From Hymenobacter fodinae (GTDB lineage Bacteria > Bacteroidota > Bacteroidia > Cytophagales > Hymenobacteraceae), in contig NZ_SRLA01000002.1 of assembly GCF_004745825.1 (NCBI RefSeq), positions 1,488,001 through 1,552,000 of the forward strand: a stretch of 64,000 nt of DNA. Reading direction: 5' to 3'. Position 1 is the stretch's first letter. Each line of letters starts with the position of its first letter. Both the position numbers and the translations under genes were made by a program. Below the pieces are notes generated by a model. It was not told the origin of the DNA. It did not search any database and saw only the letters and a list, made by a program, of their open reading frames with translations. This document shows, one piece after another, positions 42,736 to 49,162 of the stretch.

Positions 42736-43728
42736 CTACCAGCCTGGTTTGGATTTGTCGGCGGGGCGGGTGCTTTTGCGTGGTAGTTGCTGTAAGTACT
42801 GCTGTTCGGCGGCATGCATAGCATCCAGCAGCTGGCGGGCCTGGCCGGCACTCAGGTTCATTTGCTGCAGGCGGGCGCGCTGCGTCTGAAGCTGGGCTTC
42901 ATCGAGAGCTGCCTGCTCAGTGCCACCGCGGTTGCTAGTTCCTCCGGGGGCTTCGGGGCCCGTTTCCTCATTGCTGAGGCCCTTTACCGATCCTGGTTGC
43001 TGGCCGCTGGCCATTTCCCGTTGTTCTCCGCGGCCGGGCGTAAACCCGTTAGGTGCCGAGTTGCCCGCGTTGCCAGAGGGTTGATCTTGAGCCGGCTTCC
43101 CCTGCGCATTGGGCTGCGACTGGGGGGCATTGCGCGGATCCTGGGGCTGGGTGGGGTCGTTGAGTTGCCCTTGCTGATCGGCGCCGGGTTTTGGTTGGGG
43201 CTGGCGCTCCGCGTTGTCTGCTTCGGGCGTACGGTGCCGTTCTACATCGGGGCTGCCATCAGTACCGGGAGGGGGCATTTGCGGATCGGTGGCCCGGCGG
43301 GTGAGGTAGTCGCGCAGCACCTCATAGTTAAAGCGGGCATCAGCGTTGCGAGGGTTGGCAATCAGTGCCTGTCGCAGCAGGGTAGTGGCCTGGGCGTAGT
43401 CGCCTTTCTGGGTAGCCAAAATAGCCAGCTGCTGCAGCGCAATGCTCCGGGTGGCAGGGGTAGAGCTAGTCAGTAAGTGTCCGTAGTAGCCGCGCGCTTC
43501 GGCGCTCCGGCCAAGCCGGGCAGTAGCATGGGCGAGGTTCAGCCAAACCTGATCTTCCTGGCTGCCCAAACGCACTGCTGCTTCTTTATAGGCCTCTGCG
43601 GCCGTGGAGTAGTCCTTTCTGGCATAGGCCAGTTCCCCACGCCGGATGGCATCGTTGCGGTCATGGATGCGTGTGAGCCCACCCCAGGAACTGAGCAGCA
43701 GCATACTTCCTAGCAAAAGGACTCTCAT
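42736..43728 (-). CDS. batC: TPR protein of the aerotolerance (Bat) locus, BatC-like
   Basis: A 330-residue exported or membrane-anchored protein with signal-like LLLGSMLLLSSWGG. Residues about 25-140 form three tetratricopeptide repeats (GELAYARKDYSTAAEAYKEAAVRLG; EDQVWLNLAHATARLGRSAEARGYYGHLL; YAQATTLLRQALIANPRNADARFNYEVL), the arrangement found in BatC. Residues 145-270 are a low-complexity Pro/Gln/Asn-rich linker, and the end, QTQRARLQQMNLSAGQARQLLDAMHAAEQQYLQQLPRK, is the conserved BatC tail. The ATG overlaps the BatB stop by 4 bases (ATGA), so they are translationally coupled. Confidence 0.8.
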   Translation of the reverse strand: MRVLLLGSMLLLSSWGGLTRIHDRNDAIRRGELAYARKDYSTAAEAYKEAAVRLGSQEDQVWLNLAHATARLGRSAEARGYYGHLLTSSTPATRSIALQQLAILATQKGDYAQATTLLRQALIANPRNADARFNYEVLRDYLTRRATDPQMPPPGTDGSPDVERHRTPEADNAERQPQPKPGADQQGQLNDPTQPQDPRNAPQSQPNAQGKPAQDQPSGNAGNSAPNGFTPGRGEQREMASGQQPGSVKGLSNEETGPEAPGGTSNRGGTEQAALDEAQLQTQRARLQQMNLSAGQARQLLDAMHAAEQQYLQQLPRKSTRPADKSKPGW

Positions 43729-44702
43729 GGGCGAATTACTTTAACGGTTACCAACACATCTAATACCATTAACAGCAACGCCACTACCAACGGATACCGG
43801 TATCGATTGTCAGCAACTGATACGGTCCGGACTTGTTCTGCTTGACCTTCCACACGGTTGAGGGCGTTTACTAATAGAGGAAACTCGTTGCGCCGATCAG
43901 TAAGTTCGAAATATTGCCCCCCGGTTTGCTCAGCCAGACGGCGTAGCGGGGTTGGGGCCAACCGGCTGATTGCCTCCCGACCTTTCGAGTCGCGCACGTA
44001 CCGCCCACCTGGTTGCGGAATGCGGCTGCCTTCCGTGGTACCTACTCCCATTGTAAACACGCGGGCACCAGAGCGGGCCAGCACCCGCACCGTAGGCTCC
44101 AGGTTTCCGCCAAAGTCTTCGCCGTCTGTCACAAGCACCACGGCCGTGGCGCGCGGAAGGCTGCCCGCTGCGGGAGCAGCACTGTCTAACCGGGTAAGTA
44201 CCAGTTCTAACGGGGGCACTAAATCGGTACTGCCGGCCGGAACCAGGGAGGTTTGCAGAGTACTCAAGAACAGCTGCAAGGCAGCTTGGTCGTACGTCAG
44301 GGGACATTGCACAAAGGCTTCCCCGGCAAAAATGATGAGCCCCAACCGGTCGGCCTGAAACCGATTGACCAGATTAGCCAACTCAGCTTTTGTCTTTTGT
44401 AAGCGAGTAGGGGATACGTCGGGCGCATCCATGGAACGGGAAAGGTCTACAAGCAGCCACACATCCTTGCCGGCCGTCCGCACCGGTTTTTGCGTTAGCC
44501 CGTAAGCTGGGCCCAGTAACGCCACTAGCAGCAACCCAAAATACAGCAGGCGCAACACCAGCTTCCAACTCAGTGGCCAGCCCTGCTGGCCTAGCGGTGC
44601 ACCCAAACGGCGGGTGCGCAGGCCGTAGCCTATGTAAAAAAATAAAAAAATTACCGCGGCTAGTATCTCCGGCCACCCCAGCATGTAGGCCCAGTTCAGC
44701 AT
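43725..44702 (-). CDS. batB: VWA-domain membrane protein, BatB-like
   Basis: A 325-residue protein with N-terminal helices (PEILAAVIFLFFYIGYGL; WKLVLRLLYFGLLLVALLGPAYGL), a von Willebrand A domain (residues about 85-285) and a final helix (YPLVVALLLMVLDVLVTVKVI). The MIDAS residues are present: DLSRSMD (DxSxS), the downstream threonine in PLTYDQ, and VTDGED. BatB/BatC occur with MoxR ATPase, DUF58 and BatA in the Bat operon of Bacteroidota and spirochaetes, linked to oxygen tolerance and envelope stress. Here BatA is not upstream; instead come a promoter, a tRNA and a prophage. BatD is not downstream either. Confidence 0.85.
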   Translation of the reverse strand: MLNWAYMLGWPEILAAVIFLFFYIGYGLRTRRLGAPLGQQGWPLSWKLVLRLLYFGLLLVALLGPAYGLTQKPVRTAGKDVWLLVDLSRSMDAPDVSPTRLQKTKAELANLVNRFQADRLGLIIFAGEAFVQCPLTYDQAALQLFLSTLQTSLVPAGSTDLVPPLELVLTRLDSAAPAAGSLPRATAVVLVTDGEDFGGNLEPTVRVLARSGARVFTMGVGTTEGSRIPQPGGRYVRDSKGREAISRLAPTPLRRLAEQTGGQYFELTDRRNEFPLLVNALNRVEGQAEQVRTVSVADNRYRYPLVVALLLMVLDVLVTVKVIRP

Positions 44703-44759
44703 AGCGGTAAGTGGTTACGAATCATAGGAAAAGCGAGAAAATTGCCCTCGGCAACTCGG

Positions 44760-44767
44760 CAAAGATA
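44760..44767 (-). promoter_or_regulatory. -7 promoter box for batB-batC
   Basis: The minus strand reads TATCTTTG, an exact TAnnTTTG, 58 bases upstream of the batB ATG. It shows that this pair is transcribed from its own promoter rather than as the end of a longer operon. Confidence 0.5.
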
Positions 44768-44834
44768 CGCCCCTGCGCCTAAGGCCGGGCCGCGACGCAA
44801 GAGGTACCAAGGAAGATATTTTTTCTGAAAAGGG

Positions 44835-44863
44835 TTTGTTTTTCCATTCTAGGTGTATATTTG
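44835..44863 (+). promoter_or_regulatory. Promoter of tRNA-Ser
   Basis: TTTG (44835-44838), a 17-base spacer and TATATTTG (44856-44863) match both Bacteroidota promoter elements. Transcription near 44870 would begin about 25 bases before the tRNA. Confidence 0.7.
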
Positions 44864-44894
44864 CACACCTTTTAGACGGAAAGGGTTTCCCACT

Positions 44895-44982
44895 GGAGAG
44901 GTGGGTGAGTGGCTTAAACCAGTAGTTTGCTAAACTGCCGTAGCTCTAAAGGTTACCGGGGGTTCGAATCCCCCCCTCTCCA
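44895..44982 (+). tRNA. tRNA-Ser (anticodon GCU)
   Basis: An 88-base class II tRNA. The acceptor stem GGAGAGG pairs with CCTCTCC; the D arm contains TGAGTGGCTTAAA; the anticodon stem GTAGT/ACTGC encloses loop TTGCTAA with anticodon GCT, reading AGC/AGU serine codons; a long variable arm follows, as expected for serine; the T arm is CCGGGGGTTCGAATCCCCC. The CCA end is not encoded. The gene lies directly next to the prophage, and tRNA 3' ends are common integration sites. Confidence 0.95.
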
Positions 44983-44996
44983 CACTGTCTTAAGAA

Positions 44997-45038
44997 AAGC
45001 CCCGAAATTACTGCTTAAACGCGGTTTTTTCGGGGCTT
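44997..45038 (+). terminator. Terminator after tRNA-Ser
   Basis: AAGCCCCGAAA pairs with TTTCGGGGCTT (11 bp) around a 20-base loop, 14 bases past the tRNA. Confidence 0.8.
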
Positions 45039-45094
45039 CTTCGTTGGTGTGTGCGCCGGTGTGTGTGCGAGGGTATAAAAGCCTACTGCCGGAG

Positions 45095-45135
45095 TAAAAA
45101 ACAACGCCCACCGCGAGGGTCGCAGCAGGCGTTGC
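45095..45135 (-). terminator. Terminator of the prophage late operon
   Basis: On the minus strand GCAACGCC pairs with GGCGTTGT around a 19-base loop and is followed by six T. It lies 77 bases past the last microprotein stop, so those small genes are the end of the structural transcript. Confidence 0.8.
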
Positions 45136-45211
45136 AAAGCTTCCGGCGCGGCCGGTTCTGAAATCCGCTGGCCCTTGGCCTAGGATGGAGTATAAAGGTA
45201 CGAAAGCTTAC

Positions 45212-45355
45212 CTAGTCTTGCGTGGGCTCCGGTTCTTGAGTTGAGGTCGTATTAAAATCCGCCGACGAAAAATCGGCCGCCGAAAAGTCAGCAGCCCGAC
45301 CAGAGTTGTAGGGCGGGTATTCCGACTGATAGACCGGGAAATAGATAGCTTCCAT
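45212..45355 (-). CDS. Prophage microprotein G (47 residues)
   Basis: A 47-residue frame beginning MEAIYFPVYQSEYPPYNSG, which matches the shared pattern (hydrophobic, Tyr, Pro, Val/Ile, aromatic, then spaced tyrosines) of the microprotein array in a diverged form. The C-terminal half has three copies of ADFSxADF-like units (AADFSAADFSSADF) and an acidic tail EPEPTQD. It is the last gene before the late terminator, 11 bases after microprotein F. No function is known. Confidence 0.55.
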   Translation of the reverse strand: MEAIYFPVYQSEYPPYNSGRAADFSAADFSSADFNTTSTQEPEPTQD

Positions 45356-45366
45356 AGTGGCAGGTA

Positions 45367-45552
45367 TTAGTAATCCTCGCACAGTAGCACCTGGTCGTCT
45401 TCGGTAAGCATTTCGAAGTCGTCTTCAGTGCTCCAAGCGTAGGCTACGTAGTCGCCTACGGCATTCATCGGATAAGCCGCCTTGGTAGCCAGCTGCTGAC
45501 CATCGGCAACAAAACCCGCTTCATCTGTTCCTATTATGGTTTGCTCAGCCAT
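45367..45552 (-). CDS. Prophage microprotein F (61 residues)
   Basis: A 61-residue acidic protein, MAEQTIIGTDEAGFVADGQ at the start and EMLTEDDQVLLCEDY at the end. It lacks the MSIxYxPIF start of its neighbours, but its Cys-Glu-Asp-Tyr end resembles that of microprotein D. The ATG at 45552 is 4 bases after the stop of E; an in-frame ATG at 45573 would overlap E. No function is known. Confidence 0.6.
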   Translation of the reverse strand: MAEQTIIGTDEAGFVADGQQLATKAAYPMNAVGDYVAYAWSTEDDFEMLTEDDQVLLCEDY

Positions 45553-45556
45553 CGTT

Positions 45557-45679
45557 TCAGCTAACATAGCCACTCGCTACGTAGCCGGGTTGCACGTAAT
45601 GGTTGGGCACGTAGCCCACATCGGAGTCTCCATACAAGGCGTAGAACGCTTTGAAAATAGGGCGGTAGGTAATGCTCAT
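45557..45679 (-). CDS. Prophage microprotein E (40 residues)
   Basis: A 40-residue tyrosine-rich protein starting MSITYRPIFKAFYALYGDS and continuing with four Gly-Tyr/His-Tyr units to YVS. It is most like microprotein D: over the first 23 codons 8 are identical, 9 differ only silently and 6 change the residue, which indicates selection on the protein. It begins 6 bases after D ends. No function is known. Confidence 0.7.
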   Translation of the reverse strand: MSITYRPIFKAFYALYGDSDVGYVPNHYVQPGYVASGYVS

Positions 45680-45685
45680 AGGGCT

Positions 45686-45805
45686 TTATACAACGTAGTC
45701 GTCTTCGCAATAATCTTCCTCGCAGTACTCGCCACCGTACCCCGCTTCTGAGTCGCCATACAAAGCGTAAAAGGTTTGAAATATGGGCAAGTAGTTGATG
45801 CTCAT
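45686..45805 (-). CDS. Prophage microprotein D (39 residues)
   Basis: A 39-residue protein starting MSINYLPIFQTFYALYGDS and ending in an acidic, Cys/Tyr-rich tail (EYCEEDYCEDDYVV). Only one base separates its ATG from the stop of C (TAA-C-ATG). A paralogue of A, B, C and E by its N-terminal half. No function is known. Confidence 0.7.
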   Translation of the reverse strand: MSINYLPIFQTFYALYGDSEAGYGGEYCEEDYCEDDYVV

Positions 45806-45806
45806 G

Positions 45807-45896
45807 TTAGGCCAGGGTAAAAGGGAAAGTGTAAGTAAAGCCTAAGCTTTCACCGTATGGCGTGTAAAACACGCGGTACATTGGTATGTAGAACAT
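45807..45896 (-). CDS. Prophage microprotein C (29 residues)
   Basis: A 29-residue member, MFYIPMYRVFYTPYGES, that keeps the Tyr-x-Pro-hydrophobic-aromatic and Phe-Tyr-x-x-Tyr-Gly spacing but lacks the MSI start. It starts 5 bases after B and ends 1 base before D. No function is known. Confidence 0.6.
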   Translation of the reverse strand: MFYIPMYRVFYTPYGESLGFTYTFPFTLA

Positions 45897-45901
45897 GGCG
45901 G

Positions 45902-46003
45902 CTAGTAAGTATCCCTGTAAACCTCCTGGTAGGTGTCGGCAACCGAACCCGGCGAATACAGATGGTAGTACGCCCGGAAGATGGGTATGTAGGTAATGCT
46001 CAT
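45902..46003 (-). CDS. Prophage microprotein B (33 residues)
   Basis: A 33-residue member, MSITYIPIFRAYYHLYSPGS, with a tail containing three more tyrosines. Its ATG overlaps the TGA stop of A as TGATG, a classical coupling arrangement. No function is known. Confidence 0.7.
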   Translation of the reverse strand: MSITYIPIFRAYYHLYSPGSVADTYQEVYRDTY

Positions 46004-46119
46004 CAGGCTACGTTATAGGAGCCATAAGCGGGGTAAGCATACGTGCCTTCTCCGGTTGGCTCGTTCGCCGGGTACAGCTTATAATATGCTTGGAAAATAG
46101 GGAGGAAGGTTATGCTCAT
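46003..46119 (-). CDS. Prophage microprotein A (38 residues)
   Basis: A 38-residue member, MSITFLPIFQAYYKLYP, followed by a tail with five tyrosines and alanine/glycine. Its ATG lies 2 bases after the tail-fibre stop at 46122, tying the array to the fibre gene. No function is known. Confidence 0.7.
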   Translation of the reverse strand: MSITFLPIFQAYYKLYPANEPTGEGTYAYPAYGSYNVA

Positions 46120-46121
46120 GG

Positions 46122-47897
46122 TTAGCCTTTGGGGTATCGGTTCCACACTAGCAGGCCGTTGGCGCCGCGCTGGTATTCGTAACCGTATTGATAGGTAGTG
46201 AAGCGCATGCCGGTCTTGGAGCCGGCGGGCTGGCTACCTTGCAGCTCGCCGTAGGAATAGCTGCCATTGGTTACGGCGCTACGCACCGCTTCGGGCACGT
46301 CGTACACATCAAGGTTCTGGCCTCTGGCAAGCTTCGTAGAGATCCATATGTTCGGGCTGCCGTTCTCGAAAGCAACCGGGGCGTGCTCATATAGATAGTC
46401 GTTGCGGGGGTCAATAAAGCGCATCCCCGGCCGGGAGCCTTCGGGCTGGGTACCCGTCAGGTAAGGGCTTGAATTGCCAGCGTTTTCCTGAGCATTAAAT
46501 CCATCAACTACTGCCTGCCGAATTGCTAGGGAAACATTGTAAATGTCCAGCACTTCCCCACTTGGGCCCGCGGTAAAAGGCTCGTAAAGCAGGGCATTGC
46601 CGTTGCCGTAATCTATAGCAACCTTCAGAGCAATAGTGTCGCCGCCTAGGCCACCGCCCCCGAGGGTGCGGCCCGTGCCGTAGGGGCTAATGCTGGTACC
46701 GTTGATTGCCTGAACAACCAAGTACTGAGCCGCACCGGTGCCCGATACCCAGTAGAGTACGCCTCCTTCTAGGCTGCCCTGCCCAGCGGCTTGTTTAAAA
46801 TCTTCGTGGGAAACTATCCGGCGGCTCCAGAAGTCGCCATCCCAGAACGGAAACCCATTCGGGCTAACCGAAGCACGCGCCAAAAAGTCGGCACCTATTA
46901 CCTCGCCCGCTCCGTTGAGCTTCTCGTCATTATAATAGATACCCCGCTCATCAATTTTGACCGTGGCAATGTTTGCCCCGTTCATGTCCTGCATGATGAA
47001 TAGCAGAGCTGCCCCGATGTTCGCTACGCCGAAGCTAGGCCACAGGCGAGTAGTATCTTCCGCTGGATAGAAGATAAGCCCGCCCTGGGTCTGAATGAAG
47101 CCCGAAGCATATCGGCCAGGCTCCGTGCCCGTCATAGGAATTGCGTCGGCAGTACCGGCTTGTTCCTTCGTTGCGAAGTACTTCTCAATATAACTGAGAG
47201 GTACATACAGATTCTTAGAACCAATAGCCGTTATAGCCTGCTCATGCTGGGCTACGGAGGTCGCCCAAACGGGGGCGTTGGCTTCAATGGTTCGGGCGGA
47301 GTACGAGCGCTCAGAGAAATATATTTGCCCATCCGAAGGCCCAACCACAGTAAGCCGTGCCTGTAGCCATAGCTCCTTTGTGGCATTGAAATACAGCCGG
47401 GCAAAGTCCTGCGCATAGAGGCGCGCGCCATCCATACCGGAACCAGCTACTAGTGTAGCATTGCCCCACTTCAGGCCAGCGCCGAAAACGAACTCCAGTA
47501 GGCCCGTAATTGGCGAGCCGGCAACTGTGCCGCTCAGATTAATTTTCCCGGCTAATGCCTGCGCAAGATTGAAGCCCTCTTGAGAATTGGCGAAGGCCGC
47601 CAATACTTCGCGTAGGGTATTTATAAAGCTATCGGCATCGCCTGTCTCTGAGCCTATTAGGGCGCGAATCGGAGCGAGTGCCGCATCAATATCGGCGCTG
47701 GTTACACGGTTGGTTTCAAGAACAATCAGCCGGTTGTCATGGTCGCGAAGTTCGTTCTCAGCATCGTTGAGGTCGTTCTCAATGACATCAATTTGTACTT
47801 GCAGCGCCTGGTCGGAACCATCCACATACTGAACGGTAGCCCGCTCAGCAAGTGCCTGCAGTAAGCCCGCGACTTGTTTTTGCTGTATAAGGTTCAT
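46122..47897 (-). CDS. Phage tail fibre protein
   Basis: A 591-residue protein. Residues about 1-90 form a coiled coil (QQKQVAGLLQALAERATVQYV; IDVIENDLNDAENELRDHDNRLIVLE), the usual trimerising stalk. The middle is a beta-rich, glycine-punctuated shaft (GRYASGFIQTQGGLIFYP; GIYYNDEKLNGAGEV). The last 150 residues hold two copies of a repeat of about 65 residues: LDIYNVSLAIRQAVVDGF ... GTQPEGSRPGMRFIDPRNDYLYE and LDVYDVPEAVRSAVTNGS ... GSQPAGSKTGMRFTTYQYGYEYQ. It likely binds the host surface. It starts 2 bases after the previous gene ends, and the microprotein array follows directly. Confidence 0.75.
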   Translation of the reverse strand: MNLIQQKQVAGLLQALAERATVQYVDGSDQALQVQIDVIENDLNDAENELRDHDNRLIVLETNRVTSADIDAALAPIRALIGSETGDADSFINTLREVLAAFANSQEGFNLAQALAGKINLSGTVAGSPITGLLEFVFGAGLKWGNATLVAGSGMDGARLYAQDFARLYFNATKELWLQARLTVVGPSDGQIYFSERSYSARTIEANAPVWATSVAQHEQAITAIGSKNLYVPLSYIEKYFATKEQAGTADAIPMTGTEPGRYASGFIQTQGGLIFYPAEDTTRLWPSFGVANIGAALLFIMQDMNGANIATVKIDERGIYYNDEKLNGAGEVIGADFLARASVSPNGFPFWDGDFWSRRIVSHEDFKQAAGQGSLEGGVLYWVSGTGAAQYLVVQAINGTSISPYGTGRTLGGGGLGGDTIALKVAIDYGNGNALLYEPFTAGPSGEVLDIYNVSLAIRQAVVDGFNAQENAGNSSPYLTGTQPEGSRPGMRFIDPRNDYLYEHAPVAFENGSPNIWISTKLARGQNLDVYDVPEAVRSAVTNGSYSYGELQGSQPAGSKTGMRFTTYQYGYEYQRGANGLLVWNRYPKG

Positions 47898-47899
47898 CG

Positions 47900-49162
47900 C
47901 TAGCTAGTGTAGAGGTTGGTATGCGTGATAGCGTGTATGTCGCCCGTATCTGTCCAGGCCTTTACCCACATATCCTCTTCTCCGCGGGGCTTTTGCTGAA
48001 TGATTGACCAAGCGGCACCATCATTTAGGGAGTACTCGAAATAGATCGTTGAGGCATCAGCGCGTAGGCGCAGCTGCGTCGTATTCGGGCGTCCGGTTAC
48101 TTCATCCGAGAAATAGGAGTTGCTGGCAACACAGATAATTTTCCCGTTGCCTGGGTCGAGCCGAATAGCAAAGTTGAAGTTGCCCACCCCTGGCAGATAG
48201 TCGGCTGTGTCGTCAAAGCCTAGCCAGCCACCCGAAGACACGGCCGTAACGGCGCCAGTTGCCCCTACAGCTAGCTTCGCGTTTGAGGCGGCTTGCGCTG
48301 GTTCGCCGCCGGCTACGGTTTGCGCTACGGTGTTTCCGGTTATGTTGGCATTGCCGTTCCGGTAAGGCCACGTCGTAACCTGATTGTTAACGGGCTCGGG
48401 GTCGGGCGGTGTGCCGCCGCCTCCGCCGCCTCCGGTCGGGGCTTCCTGAGTGCCCCAAATCCATAGCCACAACTCCTCGCCTTCGTAGATATCGGCATCA
48501 ACCAAGAGCGTAAGCGTAAGCGTGGCCACATCGAAAGTGTAATCGATGTTTGGCCGAAGCTGCCGACCGCTGCCGAAAATAACATCTACATCAGTTGTTC
48601 CGGCGGCCATGATAACCGGCGCGTAGCCAGGGCCATACACCCCTGGCAGGGCGTAGTAGCGGCGTACCGATACACTGTATGGGTACCCCCAAATTTCCTC
48701 GCCTTCGTAGGTTGGCAGTTCAGCCGTAATGCTGAGCCTAGGCGGTACTGCGGTTTTATCGAGGGTATAGTCAACCAGCGGGCGGAGGATGCGCCCTGAA
48801 CCGAAAAACAGATCAACGTCAACCGTTCCCGGTGCTAGGTCATGGAGCCGGTTATCTGCAGAGTATACGCCAGGCAAACTGAAGTAGCGCCCCCGTTGCC
48901 CACCGCTACCCCCCGAAGTGGGAGGGGTGGTCGGCAGGTAAGGGATAAGCTCTGTATTCCCGAGCCCCGGACCAGGCCACCAATATTTTACCGCCTTCCC
49001 ACCGGCCGGCCGAATGGTAACCATCAAGCCGGGAATACGCACTTCTATCGGAACCATCGCGCACGCCTCCGCTACACTCGACCATGGGCCGGTGCGGCTA
49101 TCGGCTGCTACCGGGTTGGTGAACCGAAGGGCGACGGGAATCTCGAAGAAGTCCTCTGCCAT
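47900..49162 (-). CDS. Phage tail/appendage protein with internal duplication
   Basis: A 420-residue protein. The N-terminal 75 residues (FEIPVALRFTNPV ... EACAMVPIEVRIPGLMVTI ... VKYWWPGPGLG) are homologous to the start of the next gene upstream. Residues about 95-220 contain a duplicated unit: YFSLPGVYSADN ... VDVDLFFGSGRILRPLVDYTLD ... YEGEEIWGYPY and YYALPGVYGPG ... TDVDVIFGSGRQLRPNIDYTFD ... YEGEELWLWIWG. After a GGGGGG/proline linker comes a lectin-like beta sandwich (residues about 265-420). Stop and next start share the sequence TAATG with its upstream neighbour. Function beyond an adhesion appendage is unknown. Confidence 0.65.
   Translation of the reverse strand: MAEDFFEIPVALRFTNPVAADSRTGPWSSVAEACAMVPIEVRIPGLMVTIRPAGGKAVKYWWPGPGLGNTELIPYLPTTPPTSGGSGGQRGRYFSLPGVYSADNRLHDLAPGTVDVDLFFGSGRILRPLVDYTLDKTAVPPRLSITAELPTYEGEEIWGYPYSVSVRRYYALPGVYGPGYAPVIMAAGTTDVDVIFGSGRQLRPNIDYTFDVATLTLTLLVDADIYEGEELWLWIWGTQEAPTGGGGGGGTPPDPEPVNNQVTTWPYRNGNANITGNTVAQTVAGGEPAQAASNAKLAVGATGAVTAVSSGGWLGFDDTADYLPGVGNFNFAIRLDPGNGKIICVASNSYFSDEVTGRPNTTQLRLRADASTIYFEYSLNDGAAWSIIQQKPRGEEDMWVKAWTDTGDIHAITHTNLYTS

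Noticed and set aside
45560..45751. 71-codon plus-strand frame across the microprotein array
   Set aside because: It is the antisense of microproteins D and E, which show codon-level conservation on the minus strand.
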